Shown one piece after another: positions 48,948 through 57,795 of a stretch of DNA of 64,000 bases. The first letter of the stretch is position 1, and every line of letters begins with the position of its first letter. The notes under the pieces are model-generated. The model had not been told where the DNA came from and did not search any database. It saw only the letters and a list, made by a program, of their open reading frames with translations. The DNA is from CBDCXE01 sp965223725 [NCBI: Nitrospinota bacterium]. GTDB taxonomy: Bacteria; Nitrospinota_A; UBA7883. The translations under genes and the position numbers were made by a program. The stretch is from NCBI GenBank assembly GCA_965223725.1, contig CBDCXE010000006.1, positions 1 through 64,000 of the forward strand, read 5' to 3'.

Positions 48948-49514
48948 TCCAACCTCGTTGTATCGATAGCAGGAGACCAGATGGTCGTTGACCATGCCTA
49001 TGGATTGCATATACGCATAACAGATGGTCGACCCGATAAAATTGAACCCACGCGCCTTCAGGTCCTTGCTCATCGCGTCTGACACCGGGGTCGACGCGGG
49101 GATCTGTTTCATCGTCCTCCATGCGTTTTTTATGGGGACGCCATCCACAAACTTCCAGATATAATCGGCGAAGCTGCCCTCCTCCTCCACAACTTCAATA
49201 TACGCTTTCGCGTTACGCACCGCCGACCCGACTTTCAGTTTGTTGCGGATGATGCCGGGGTTTTGCAGCAGCTTCTCGATTTTTCGTTTGTCATAGCGGG
49301 CGACTTTTCTGTAATCAAAATTGTCAAACACCGCTTTATAGTTTTCCCGTTTTTTCAGCACCGTCAGCCAGCTCAGCCCGGCCTGGGCGCCCTCCAGGAT
49401 CAGCAGCTCGAACAGTAACCGGTCGTCGAACACCGGCTCGCCCCACTCTTTGTCATGATACTCGATATAGAGTTCGTCGCCTTCGCACCAGCCGCATCTT
49501 TTGACAGGCATCAC
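48942..49514 (-). CDS. tag: DNA-3-methyladenine glycosylase I
   Basis: 190 residues. Removes 3-methyladenine from DNA. Zinc-ligand Cys near the N-terminus (KRCGWCEGD), the active-site Glu in YHDKEWG, and the C-terminal [22 protein letters not shown] are present. It overlaps the recA stop by 4 bases, so the two repair genes are coupled. Confidence 0.94.
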   Translation of the reverse strand: MMPVKRCGWCEGDELYIEYHDKEWGEPVFDDRLLFELLILEGAQAGLSWLTVLKKRENYKAVFDNFDYRKVARYDKRKIEKLLQNPGIIRNKLKVGSAVRNAKAYIEVVEEEGSFADYIWKFVDGVPIKNAWRTMKQIPASTPVSDAMSKDLKARGFNFIGSTICYAYMQSIGMVNDHLVSCYRYNEVGL

Positions 49515-50578
49515 TTCTCCACGACTTCGCCCGCGTCGCCCGCATCGACCGCTTCCGCTACGCTCTTTTCAACCTGCGCCAGCCCTATCTTCTCGCGCAG
49601 TTTATTCTCCAGCTCATGGGAAGTTTCCGGATAATCGATGAGGTACTTTTTGGCGTTTTCTCTGCCCTGCCCTATACGCTCTTCACCATAGGAGAACCAG
49701 GCGCCAGATTTTTTCACATAGCCGTGCAGCACACCCAGATCAATAAGGTCGCCCTCCTTTGATATACCTTCGCCATACACAATATCGACTTCCGCTTCGC
49801 GAAAGGGCGGCGACATTTTGTTTTTCACCACCTTCACCCTGGTCTTGGCGCCCACAGTGTCGCCCTGGTCCTTGATGGCGGCGATCCGTCGGATATCGAT
49901 GCGGATAGTCGAGTAAAATTTCAGCGCGTTGCCACCGGTGGTGGTCTCCGGGCTGCCGAACGAGATGCCGATCTTCTGCCGGACCTGGTTGATAAACACC
50001 AGGCAGGTGTTAGATTTTGCTATCACCGCAGTCAGCTTCCGCAGCGCCTGGCTCATAAGGCGCGCCTGCATACCCATCTGCGGGTCGCCCATATCTCCGT
50101 CCAGCTCCGATTTCGGCACCAGCGCGGCCACAGAGTCGATGACGATGATATCCACAGCGCCGGAACGAATCAGCACTTCGGCGATTTCCAGCGCCTGCTC
50201 GCCGGTGTCTGGCTGTGATATGACCAGGTTGTCTATATCCACGCCCAGGTTGCGGGCGTATATCGGGTCGAGCGCATGCTCCGCGTCGATGAATGCGGCG
50301 TTGCCCCCCGATTTTTGGGCTTCGGCGATCAGATGCAATGACAGTGTGGTTTTACCAGATGATTCCGGCCCGTAAATCTCCACCACCCTGCCCCGGGGCA
50401 CGCCGCCAATGCCGAGCGCCGCGTCGATGGAGATGGAGCCAGAGGGGATTACGCTTATCGTTTCGGTGGATGACGGGTCATCCCCCATGCGCATGATGGC
50501 GCCTTTGCCAAACTGTCTTTCGATCTGGGAAAACGCCTGCTCCAGACTGCGATTTTTGTCATTTTCTTCCCGAGCCAT
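49511..50578 (-). CDS. recA: Recombinase RecA
   Basis: 355 residues. ATP-dependent strand exchange and SOS co-protease. Walker A is GPESSGKTT, and [20 protein letters not shown] covers loop L2. The C-terminal tail is short and acidic. It has a good upstream promoter; I could not see a standard LexA box. Confidence 0.97.
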   Translation of the reverse strand: MAREENDKNRSLEQAFSQIERQFGKGAIMRMGDDPSSTETISVIPSGSISIDAALGIGGVPRGRVVEIYGPESSGKTTLSLHLIAEAQKSGGNAAFIDAEHALDPIYARNLGVDIDNLVISQPDTGEQALEIAEVLIRSGAVDIIVIDSVAALVPKSELDGDMGDPQMGMQARLMSQALRKLTAVIAKSNTCLVFINQVRQKIGISFGSPETTTGGNALKFYSTIRIDIRRIAAIKDQGDTVGAKTRVKVVKNKMSPPFREAEVDIVYGEGISKEGDLIDLGVLHGYVKKSGAWFSYGEERIGQGRENAKKYLIDYPETSHELENKLREKIGLAQVEKSVAEAVDAGDAGEVVEK

Positions 50579-50638
50579 CAGGCCACCTCACTATCAAATA
50601 AGTTACTAATCATAAATTTCATATACTCACTGAAGGCC

Positions 50639-50667
50639 ATTATATGTAGAAACAATGTATATGTAAA
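50639..50667 (-). promoter_or_regulatory. recA promoter
   Basis: Minus strand TTTACA (50667-50662) and a perfect TATAAT (50644-50639) are 17 bases apart. ACATATA occurs twice within it as a direct repeat. No Escherichia coli or Gram-positive type LexA palindrome is visible. Confidence 0.65.
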
Positions 50668-50790
50668 CGAAAAAAAAGCAAAAATGTGTTTAAGGCCACT
50701 TTCCCCCGTTTAATCAACAAGATAGATTTTACCAGGCATCGAGTGATGCTGCATATACGCTTGCAATCTCTGCTGCATTTGGTGATAATA

Positions 50791-50838
50791 TCCACGATAT
50801 ATAATATTCACGATATATAATATTCACGATATATAATA
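50791..50838 (+). repeat. Three tandem 16-bp AT-rich repeats upstream of the head-protein gene
   Basis: Three adjacent copies of TTCACGATATATAATA (the first has C for T at position 2). Each contains a TATAAT. The array ends 63 bases before the head-protein ATG (50902), which has a GGGAGG ribosome-binding site. Copy number could alter promoter output. Confidence 0.85.
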
Positions 50839-50901
50839 ATATCTCTGATATTCATATCCGTTTTATGGTTTAAACATATTAAAACCTTTAGGGAGGCCAC
50901 A

Positions 50902-52122
50902 ATGTTTTCTATCAGACTCATACAGAAACTGTCATTGATCATTCTATCTATCTCATTTTCATTTATGACAGCACACATGGCTATTGCGGCGAACAATGAC
51001 TTTGGTTCAAACAGCACAACTACTGGAGCGAGCAATTACACCATCAGTGGTGGAGATAGCAATACTGTTGGCAACGATTCTACAACCGTTGGCGGAGGCT
51101 ATTATAACACCGCCAGCGGCTCTAAATCCACCGTTGGCGGAGGGAAGAATAACACCGCCAGTAACTTGTATGCCACCGTGGGCGGAGGCTGGTTAAACAA
51201 AGCCAGCAACTCGTATGCCACTGTCGGCGGAGGTAGCACTAATATTGCCAGCGGCGACCGGTCCATCGTAGGCGGAGGATTTCAAAACAAGGCCATTGCC
51301 CAATTTTCTACTGCAAGCGGCGGGCAAAATAACACGGCAAGTGGCATTAACTCCACCATGGGCGGGGGCGCAAGTAACACCGCCAATGGCCATCAATCCA
51401 CAGTATGTGGAGGTTGGGCCAACATCGCCAGTGGCCTGTATTCGACAATAGTCGGAGGCGGAGCAAACAAGGCCAGTAATGAAAAATCTACAGTGAGTGG
51501 CGGTAACAACAACAATGCCAGTGGACGATTCGCATTTGTTGGCGGAGGCGATACTAATACTTCTAGCAATGATAATACTACCGCAGGCGGAGGCGCGCTT
51601 AACATCGCCAGTGGCTATGTTTCAACAATTGCTGGAGGTTTGAGTAACGAGGCCAGCGGCGCAATATCTATTTTGGGTGGAGGACAAGAAAATATTGCTA
51701 GCGGCATCTACTCCACACTGAGCGGCGGCTTGCGTAACACCGCCAGCGGCTACGGCGGAACCATAGGTGGAGGCAGGGACAACACCGCCAGCGGACAATA
51801 TTCCATTGTAGGTGGTGGACAGAACAACGGCGCCGGTAACAGTTACGCTTCGGTGGGCGGAGGCGCTTTCAACAAAGCTTACGGTCTGTTTGCCACCATC
51901 CCGGGTGGGCATGGCAACGCGGCCGCAGGCTATAGCTTTGCCGCGGGCAAAAGGGCCAGGGCCGTCCACACAGGAGCTTTCGTCTGGGGCGACAGCACCA
52001 ACACCGATATTCAATCATCCAATCATAACCAGGTGACGTTCCGGGCCAGGGGCGGCTACCTTCTGTTTACCAACGCTGGAGCTACCCTAGGGGCGCGGCT
52101 GAACCCAAACGCCACTGCGTAG
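50902..52122 (+). CDS. Repeat-rich surface head protein (trimeric head/tail-spike type), ended by an in-frame amber codon
   Basis: 406 residues. A signal peptide (1-30, ending MAIAA) is followed by 20 head repeats of 15 residues (47-346), consensus T-V-G-G-G-x-x-N-x-A-S-G-x-x-S. A neck region follows (AGKRARAVHTGAFVWGDST). Proteins with this head normally continue into a C-terminal S74 chaperone domain. Here the frame ends at TAG 52120-52122, and the S74 domain follows in the same frame. The usual Trp of a GSW-type motif appears to be where the TAG is (from memory). Probably an exported, trimeric adhesin or appendage protein. Confidence 0.8.
   Translation: MFSIRLIQKLSLIILSISFSFMTAHMAIAANNDFGSNSTTTGASNYTISGGDSNTVGNDSTTVGGGYYNTASGSKSTVGGGKNNTASNLYATVGGGWLNKASNSYATVGGGSTNIASGDRSIVGGGFQNKAIAQFSTASGGQNNTASGINSTMGGGASNTANGHQSTVCGGWANIASGLYSTIVGGGANKASNEKSTVSGGNNNNASGRFAFVGGGDTNTSSNDNTTAGGGALNIASGYVSTIAGGLSNEASGAISILGGGQENIASGIYSTLSGGLRNTASGYGGTIGGGRDNTASGQYSIVGGGQNNGAGNSYASVGGGAFNKAYGLFATIPGGHGNAAAGYSFAAGKRARAVHTGAFVWGDSTNTDIQSSNHNQVTFRARGGYLLFTNAGATLGARLNPNATA
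51040..51939 (+). repeat. Twenty imperfect 45-bp coding repeats
   Basis: Exactly 20 units of 45 bases encode the 15-residue head repeats. They are diverged from each other at the DNA level, so this is an old array rather than a fresh expansion. Confidence 0.85.
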
Positions 52123-52461
52123 GTGGCTATGAGTGACCGTAATTCCAAGGAGAAGGTGGTGAAGGTGGACAGCCGGAAGGTGCTGGAGAAGCTGGCGCAG
52201 ATGGAGATCGCCACCTGGCAGTACAAGGGTGTGGACGCGCCGGTGCGGCATATGGGTCCGATGGCGCAAGATTTTTACAAGGCGTACAGCCTGGGTCATG
52301 ACGAAAAGGGGATATCCACCCTGGATGCCGACGGCGTTGCCCTGGCCGCCATCCAGGGGCTGTATGAAATCCTGAAAAAGAAAAACGCCACAATTGCGAT
52401 GCATAAAGATAAAATCACTGAACTGGAAACGCGAATAACAAGATTGGAAAAAAATAATTAA
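52123..52461 (+). CDS. Peptidase S74-type intramolecular chaperone domain, same frame after the amber codon
   Basis: 112 residues. MSDRNSKEKVVKVDSRKVLEKL starts at residue 3, with the self-cleavage Ser and the SDRxxKE motif of S74 domains. HMGPMAQDFYKAY and STLDADGVALAAIQGLYEIL are conserved, and a C-terminal coiled coil ends the domain. It normally trimerises the head and then cuts itself off before the Ser. Possible independent starts are GTG 52123 and ATG 52129, with AGGTGG only 2 bases before the ATG. It could also be made by amber read-through. Confidence 0.75.
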   Translation: MAMSDRNSKEKVVKVDSRKVLEKLAQMEIATWQYKGVDAPVRHMGPMAQDFYKAYSLGHDEKGISTLDADGVALAAIQGLYEILKKKNATIAMHKDKITELETRITRLEKNN

Positions 52462-52697
52462 TGAAAATATCTATTACATATTGCCAGAGCTGAAACTACT
52501 ATCCATACGCCGCCAGGCTGGCGGAAGAGATAATGGAAGTGTTCGGGGTGGAGGCGGAGCTTGACGGCGGCTTTGGTGGTGTCTACGATATCAGGCTGGA
52601 TGATAAGCTGATTTTCTCCAAGCATGGGTCAGGGAACCGGTTCCCGCTGAAAGGTGAAATAATCGGGCTGATAAAAGCGGAAGTCAGCGCGGAATAG
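52461..52697 (+). CDS. SelW-like (Rdx family) selenoprotein with in-frame UGA
   Basis: 78 residues if the UGA at 52491-52493 is read as selenocysteine (residue 11). The frame is open from ATG 52461 to TAG 52695 apart from that codon. The protein starts MKISITYCQS-Sec-NYYPYA, placing Cys8 and Sec11 in the CxxU redox motif of Rdx proteins. LAEEIMEVFGV, GGVYDIRLDDKLIFSK and RFPLKGEI fit the SelW fold. A hairpin downstream of the UGA fits a bacterial SECIS. The start shares one base with the S74 stop (TAATG). A plain ORF finder would miss it. Confidence 0.85.
52510..52524 (+). promoter_or_regulatory. Candidate bacterial SECIS hairpin
   Basis: CCGCC (52510-52514) pairs perfectly with GGCGG (52520-52524) around the loop AGGCT. 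The loop begins 21 bases after the UGA, within the 16-37 range of the bSECIS model, and has a G in its first two bases. It would recruit SelB to decode UGA at 52491-52493. Confidence 0.75.
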
Positions 52698-52706
52698 CGA
52701 ATCGGT

Positions 52707-53216
52707 TTATCGATTTATCCTTGAGTTAATGGCCTGAGCCAGTCTTTCTGCTTTCTGTGAGCCTATCAGCAGCGGCTTGCCTTTATGGCAGTGGAGCTGG
52801 ACGCCCTGGTCGCCATAGACGTTATAGGCGCCTCCCTTGCCCTGGAACCCGTACCGGATGCCCCACCCTCCATACTCCATGATGGGCCGATAGGTCCGCG
52901 CCTTACACGATTTTATGTCGCCATATCGTATCATCCGATGGGGGAAGGGGTAGAACCGGATATAGAGCCCCTCCTCGCGAACTTCCGTGATCAGCTTCAA
53001 CACAAAGAAAACGTAAATCAAGCCCAGGGAAAACAGGATCGTGGCGGAGCCGACGATCAACAAGGCGGTGTCCGACATGGGGTTATCGCCCCACGGCTTA
53101 CCATCTATCAGTTGCTGCACCATCCCATAACCAAACAGAGCAGCCACAGGAAGCAAGGTAACAGCCAGCAAAATCCAGAGCCAAGGCTGCCGAAACTGCT
53201 GTTCCTCGCGAAACAT
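52707..53216 (-). CDS. Two-helix membrane protein of DUF6141 type
   Basis: 169 residues. Two helices (about 12-32 and 48-75) precede a PH-like beta domain (RMIRYGDIKSCKART, GGWGIRYGFQGKGGAYNVYG, GVQLHCHKGKPLLIGSQ). The last part resembles DUF6141 proteins, whose function is unknown. It is 23 bases downstream of ftr on the same strand. Confidence 0.65.
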   Translation of the reverse strand: MFREEQQFRQPWLWILLAVTLLPVAALFGYGMVQQLIDGKPWGDNPMSDTALLIVGSATILFSLGLIYVFFVLKLITEVREEGLYIRFYPFPHRMIRYGDIKSCKARTYRPIMEYGGWGIRYGFQGKGGAYNVYGDQGVQLHCHKGKPLLIGSQKAERLAQAINSRINR

Positions 53217-53239
53217 GGTTTAATATCCGCAGTTGACTA

Positions 53240-54148
53240 TCAGCCCTGACCCAGAATTTTGTGCAGATGGAAATGGTGCGGGCCCAGCTTGCCGCCATAG
53301 TTGCCGGCGGTGATCTTTTTAACGCCGTCGACGCCGCTAGCCGCTTCTATACCAACTTTCATCGCGTTGTCGATAGATTCGCTGTCCACACCATCCACCA
53401 CGATCTCCAGCACCGAGTTCATACCTTTCTCCAGCTTCGAATCGACCTGCCGGCAGATGGTGGGGCAATACTCTGTGTTGGTGGATGCGGACAAGAACTT
53501 GTATTTCGACCCGACCTTGGAGCCGGAGCGCACAACACCACCAGGAAACGGCAAGATAATGCCAGGCAGAGGATCCATCACCTCAACAGCCGCGCGAGCC
53601 GCATCGGAAGCGCTCTTTGCGGAGTCCGCCAGAATCAGGAAGTTACCACCACCAATGCCGTCGGCCCTGCCAAAACCTTCCTCGATCACAAACTCGCCCT
53701 CCATCACAGGAATCCGCCAGTACCGACGCCCACCCGTGACCTTGGACGCCTGGAACCCGTCGCCAAAATAGCGCAGCTTCGACCCGATCTCCATCATCGC
53801 GTCCGACTCCACCGCGTTATACACAGCGGTAGTAGGGCATGTCATAATCGCCTGCCCGACCCGGTTGGTCAGCTGCTCTTCCAATCCTTTTTTGCCCATG
53901 GCGAAAAACAGAAGGTTGGCGCCTTGCCTGCCATCGGGTGTGTCTGCAGTGTAGCTTTCGATCCCAGCCTCGACACCGCATCCGATAACCGATGTGGCGA
54001 AGCCGGTGGCTGTATTGCACGCAGCGTCGAGCCATTGTTTATCAGCCGCTGTTACCAACAGCCGGGTATAGACCATGGGAAACGCTTCGGCGAAGGTGTC
54101 TTCTATCTCTGCGTTGTTCAACTTGATAGTAGTAGCTGTATTCTCCAT
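53240..54148 (-). CDS. ftr: Formylmethanofuran-tetrahydromethanopterin N-formyltransferase
   Basis: 302 residues, typical for Ftr/FhcD. Moves a formyl group between methanofuran and tetrahydromethanopterin (C1 oxidation in methylotrophs, C1 reduction in methanogens). IEDTFAEAFPM, TGFATSVIGCGVEAGIE, LPFPGGVVRSGSKVGSKYK and AGNYGGKLGPHHFHL are family segments. None of fhcA/B/C, mch, mtdB or fae is in the window, so it is separated from the rest of the pathway. A GAGG ribosome-binding site precedes the ATG closely. Confidence 0.92.
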   Translation of the reverse strand: MENTATTIKLNNAEIEDTFAEAFPMVYTRLLVTAADKQWLDAACNTATGFATSVIGCGVEAGIESYTADTPDGRQGANLLFFAMGKKGLEEQLTNRVGQAIMTCPTTAVYNAVESDAMMEIGSKLRYFGDGFQASKVTGGRRYWRIPVMEGEFVIEEGFGRADGIGGGNFLILADSAKSASDAARAAVEVMDPLPGIILPFPGGVVRSGSKVGSKYKFLSASTNTEYCPTICRQVDSKLEKGMNSVLEIVVDGVDSESIDNAMKVGIEAASGVDGVKKITAGNYGGKLGPHHFHLHKILGQG

Positions 54149-54509
54149 TTCCTCTTACGCATTAAAGTTATAATCAGGCTCTATATAATAACACCAAGGG
54201 CCTGAATTGCCCAAAATTTTGTCGATAATTTTGTATGCTATATTTAAAGGGTAAAAACCTGATATTTACGCACTTCTATGGTGATAATCCTATCTGTAGT
54301 CGTTTGAATGGAGATACCGATCGTACCGGAATGAATTTTTCTTTACTATAGTATCTAATTGTGTTTATTTTATGATGTTCTGAAAATGTACGGCAAGTGT
54401 TGCGCATGCGGACAGAAAAACGGGGAAAACCGGCGGAACGGCCCATATGACCGAGGCATGACAATTGCTACATTTTATCCAAATGCATTACTTTATTCAT
54501 AGTTGAGGG
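54149..54509. other. Gene-free stretch between ftr and the porin gene
   Basis: 361 bases, AT-rich near the ends. I see no credible coding region, tRNA or strong hairpin. A possible ftr promoter on the minus strand has TTGGGC and TATTAT 18 bases apart, near 54180-54215. It otherwise holds the divergent promoter region for both genes. Confidence 0.5.
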
Positions 54510-54515
54510 GTGATT

Positions 54516-55670
54516 TTGAAAGTTTCTCATCTTGCCAGACAGCGCCGAACGCTTCCAAATCAACGCAATGAACAGCCCAAAAACAGCGTCCCGCTCCGTT
54601 ATTATTTACCGGTTTTGCTCATTTTGCTGCTCCAGGCCCCGCTGGCGGAGGCGGTATCCATGAAAGATTTCCATATCCATGGCTACCTGGACCTGGAGTA
54701 TAAGCAGTCGAACAAGGATATCCATGCCGGCTTCAGCGAAGAATCCCCAAACCTGAAAAACGGATCGTTCGACCAGCGGCACCTGAACATTTTGATGGAT
54801 TTCAAGGTATGGCCCAAGCTGTTTGTCAAAACCCATGTGGAGTTTGAGCATGGTGTGAACCCAAGCTCGGGCGACTCTGGCATTGTGCTGGAATATGCGT
54901 TTGTGGAATACACCCATAACAACGCAATACAGTTGCGCGGGGGCAAGATGCTCAGCCCGTGGGGTATCTATAACGAGATACGGGACGCCACGCCCACTTA
55001 TCTTTCGGTGGGCATACCGGAGCTGCTCTACCGGGCGGAGGAGCATGGTGGGTTCGCCTTTATACCGAAATGGACCACCGGCCTGGCAACGCTGGGCGCT
55101 ATTATTGTCGACTCGTCACACAACGACCTTGAATACACTGTTTACCTGGGCAATGGAGAGTCCAGGCTGACCACCAACGAAAGCCGGCACGACGACAACC
55201 AGAACAAGGCGATCGGCGCCAGGGTCAATTTCACCACCCACGATGGTGTATATCACGTCGGCGTTTCCGGGTTTTACGGGGACAAGGCCATCGACAATGA
55301 CAGCCTTTCGGAAAGACATTTTAGTTTTACGACCCATGCTGTTTACACCAGGGGCGATTTCATACTGAGCGGAGAATATGGATATTCCGAGCTGTCCAAA
55401 TGGAAATCAAAAGCCTGGTTTCTCCAGCTTTCGCGCAGGATTGGCAAATTCACGCCATATTTACGCTACTCCACGCTCGACCCGTTAGACTCTGTCAGTG
55501 ATGACGACTGGACCAGATATATCGCCGGATTGAACGTGAAAATCATGGACTTTCTGTTTTTCAAGGCGGAGTGGAACCAGAATATGCGCGGCGAAAACAA
55601 CACATCCATCGTCGGCGATGACGACCCGGATTATGGCGAGTTCCGCGCCGCCATCGCGGTCTTGTTCTAG
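54516..55670 (+). CDS. Outer-membrane beta-barrel (porin-like) protein
   Basis: 384 residues from TTG 54516 (GAGG 7 bases upstream; GTG 54510 is the alternative). The N-terminal signal is long, with a charged start and then LPVLLILLLQAPLAEA. Alternating aromatic/polar strands and a terminal Phe (AAIAVLF) indicate a beta-barrel. FDQRHLNILMDFKVWPKLFVKT and LRGGKMLSPWGIYNEIRDATP resemble porins with phosphate-selective or general anion roles. The channel is probably in the outer membrane, and the substrate is inferred only from its neighbours. Confidence 0.7.
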   Translation: MKVSHLARQRRTLPNQRNEQPKNSVPLRYYLPVLLILLLQAPLAEAVSMKDFHIHGYLDLEYKQSNKDIHAGFSEESPNLKNGSFDQRHLNILMDFKVWPKLFVKTHVEFEHGVNPSSGDSGIVLEYAFVEYTHNNAIQLRGGKMLSPWGIYNEIRDATPTYLSVGIPELLYRAEEHGGFAFIPKWTTGLATLGAIIVDSSHNDLEYTVYLGNGESRLTTNESRHDDNQNKAIGARVNFTTHDGVYHVGVSGFYGDKAIDNDSLSERHFSFTTHAVYTRGDFILSGEYGYSELSKWKSKAWFLQLSRRIGKFTPYLRYSTLDPLDSVSDDDWTRYIAGLNVKIMDFLFFKAEWNQNMRGENNTSIVGDDDPDYGEFRAAIAVLF

Positions 55671-55683
55671 ACAGAATACCGCA

Positions 55684-56166
55684 ATGTATAGCTGCCTCCG
55701 CCTGATCGGCTCGACGGTTGTGACCGCCATACTCATGGCGATGATAGCCATGGACCCCGACCCGGCCTTCACCAGCGACAGCGGGCTGGTGGTGGTCGCA
55801 AACAAAAACAACCAGGTCAGCTCCCTCACAAAAAGCGAAGTCAAAAAGATCTTTCTGGGCAAAAAAAGATTCTGGAACACCGGCGTTTCCGTGGAGACCT
55901 GCGACCTGGTCGAGACCGGTGTCCGCAGCAGCAAAACAGCAAGGGCCCGGTTCAGCCGGCAGTTTCTGGGCAAGGATCTGGTGAAACTGAAAAGCTACTG
56001 GATCAGGATGATCTTCTCCGGCCGGGGCCACCCGCCGGTCAGTTTCGACAACGCCGGAGATGTCATTAAATTTGTGGCCAGGGATGAGGGTGGAATAGGA
56101 TATTTGTATCCGGCGGATGTGACGGATGATGTGAAGACGCTTACAATAACCAACGACGGTGAATAA
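55684..56166 (+). CDS. Small PstS-like phosphate-binding-type periplasmic protein
   Basis: 160 residues from ATG 55684; the longer frame from 55618 would overlap the porin and was rejected. An N-terminal hydrophobic segment (about 8-28) is followed by a single lobe of a periplasmic-binding fold: VVVANKNNQVSSLTKSEVKKIFLG and DEGGIGYLYPADV. The single-lobe form is common in proteins next to porins. It starts 13 bases after the porin stop. Confidence 0.7.
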   Translation: MYSCLRLIGSTVVTAILMAMIAMDPDPAFTSDSGLVVVANKNNQVSSLTKSEVKKIFLGKKRFWNTGVSVETCDLVETGVRSSKTARARFSRQFLGKDLVKLKSYWIRMIFSGRGHPPVSFDNAGDVIKFVARDEGGIGYLYPADVTDDVKTLTITNDGE

Positions 56167-56225
56167 AATTGCAGACGCAGGGGCTTTTGTAAACTGGATC
56201 CATACGGATACTAATTGCTGAAACA

Positions 56226-57785
56226 ATGTCATCCAAGCTAAACATTTCGATCCGAGCCAAGCTGTGGGGGGGCATGGCGCTCTTTTTCATCTTCTTCATG
56301 CTTATCTGGTATCTGACATTTAATACTTCCGATAAAATCATTGGCTATCTCGACTCTTCCAAAGTGGAAATCATGAAACAGTCGGACAGACTGCGCCAGT
56401 CGTTGCAGGATGCGGAACAACTGATAAGCGACGCCGCCCAGCTGGGCGATAAAGACATACTGGGGGACGCGGACGAGAAGGCGGATGAATTCAGAAAAGC
56501 GCTGGCTCATCTTAAAGCCCTGGATGGCGACCGGGTGGTGGAATACGATTTGACGGAGCAGCGGTTCGACCTGTACTACAACAACGCCCGGCAGGCGGCG
56601 CAGATCATCATCAACGGCGGTTCCTTTGACGGGGAGATCGTCTCCCACGCGGAGCAGGTGGGCCGCACGCTGCCGGCCCTGCGCGAGGATGTGGGCCAGA
56701 TACTCACCCGCAACTACGACTCCTTCTCCGCATTGCTCAACCAGGCGACCGGCCTCTCCTCCCGGCTGATCAAGGGCAACTCCGTCCTGCTTTTAATCCT
56801 CTTTTTCATATCGATGATATTCGCGCCGTTGATAATAAGATCGATAACCAAACCGATAGGCCGCCTGGTTAGGGCCACCCGCGAAGTGGCGGATGGCAAC
56901 CTGGACGCCAAGGCGCAGGTGACCGCCCATGACGAAATCGGCAAGCTGGCCGAAGCGTTCAACGATATGACGGAAAAACTGAAGGAGAAAAGCGCCGCAC
57001 TGGAGAAAACCACCAAGGACCTGAAGCTGGCCAACATCGACCTGAAGGAGGCCGACCGGCTGAAGTCGCACTTCCTCGCGTCGATGTCCCACGAGCTGCG
57101 CACACCGCTGAATGCCATAATCAACTTTTCGGAGCAGATCATCGAGGATTGGGACATGCTGGCCAGGGACAAGGAACGGTCCGCCGAAGCTAACGATATG
57201 ATCAAACGGGTCAGTAAAAGCTCCAAACAGCTATTGGCGTTGATAAACGAACTTCTCGACCTTGCCAAGCTGGAGTCGGGCCATATGCGGCTAAACCTGG
57301 ATAGTGGCGACCTGAAGGAGGTCATAGATGACGCAGTGGCATCGGTGGCGCCGCTGGTGGAAAACGGGGATGTCACCCTAAGCTATACGATAGATATCGA
57401 TCTGCCGCAGTTCGTCTTCGACGAGCGCAAAGTGCTGCAAATGCTGATTAATCTTCTGTCCAACGCCATCAAGTTCACCAGGGCGGGACAAGTGACCATC
57501 GCCGTGGAACAGGCGGATGATTACCCGGAGGGTGTGTTGATCAAGGTGATCGATACCGGGATAGGCATCGAGCCCAGGCATCAGTCGATTATCTTCGACC
57601 GGTTCCGGCAGGCGGATGGCGCCGATTCCAGAAACTATGCGGGAACAGGGCTGGGGTTAAATCTGGTGAAGGACCTGATAGAGCTGCATGGCGGCAAAAT
57701 CGAGGTCCAAAGCAAAAAAGGCGAGGGCTCTGTGTTCACCCTATATTTACCGTATCAGGCGGTGGAAAAAGAGGGCGAACCATAG
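56226..57785 (+). CDS. Orphan sensor histidine kinase
   Basis: 519 residues. Membrane helices at about 15-32 and 186-206 flank a periplasmic, helix-rich sensor. HAMP spans about 206-258, then a coiled coil. HisKA has His289 in SMSHELRTPLNAI. The ATPase domain has N413 (LLSNAIKF), DTGIGI and GTGLGLNLV. No response regulator is adjacent. It lies between the PstS-like gene and the Na/Pi cotransporter, so phosphate or porin signals are possible (inference). Confidence 0.92.
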   Translation: MSSKLNISIRAKLWGGMALFFIFFMLIWYLTFNTSDKIIGYLDSSKVEIMKQSDRLRQSLQDAEQLISDAAQLGDKDILGDADEKADEFRKALAHLKALDGDRVVEYDLTEQRFDLYYNNARQAAQIIINGGSFDGEIVSHAEQVGRTLPALREDVGQILTRNYDSFSALLNQATGLSSRLIKGNSVLLLILFFISMIFAPLIIRSITKPIGRLVRATREVADGNLDAKAQVTAHDEIGKLAEAFNDMTEKLKEKSAALEKTTKDLKLANIDLKEADRLKSHFLASMSHELRTPLNAIINFSEQIIEDWDMLARDKERSAEANDMIKRVSKSSKQLLALINELLDLAKLESGHMRLNLDSGDLKEVIDDAVASVAPLVENGDVTLSYTIDIDLPQFVFDERKVLQMLINLLSNAIKFTRAGQVTIAVEQADDYPEGVLIKVIDTGIGIEPRHQSIIFDRFRQADGADSRNYAGTGLGLNLVKDLIELHGGKIEVQSKKGEGSVFTLYLPYQAVEKEGEP

Positions 57786-57795
57786 GGCCGCCTGG

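Noticed and set aside
50791-50838. CRISPR-like array
   Set aside because: Units are directly adjacent with no spacers and only 16 bp long.
52120-52122. Pyrrolysine at the TAG
   Set aside because: No Pyl genes are visible, and RF1 is present and normal; nonsense or read-through is simpler.
55618-55683. Longer start for the PstS-like gene
   Set aside because: It overlaps the porin by 53 bases and delays the signal peptide.
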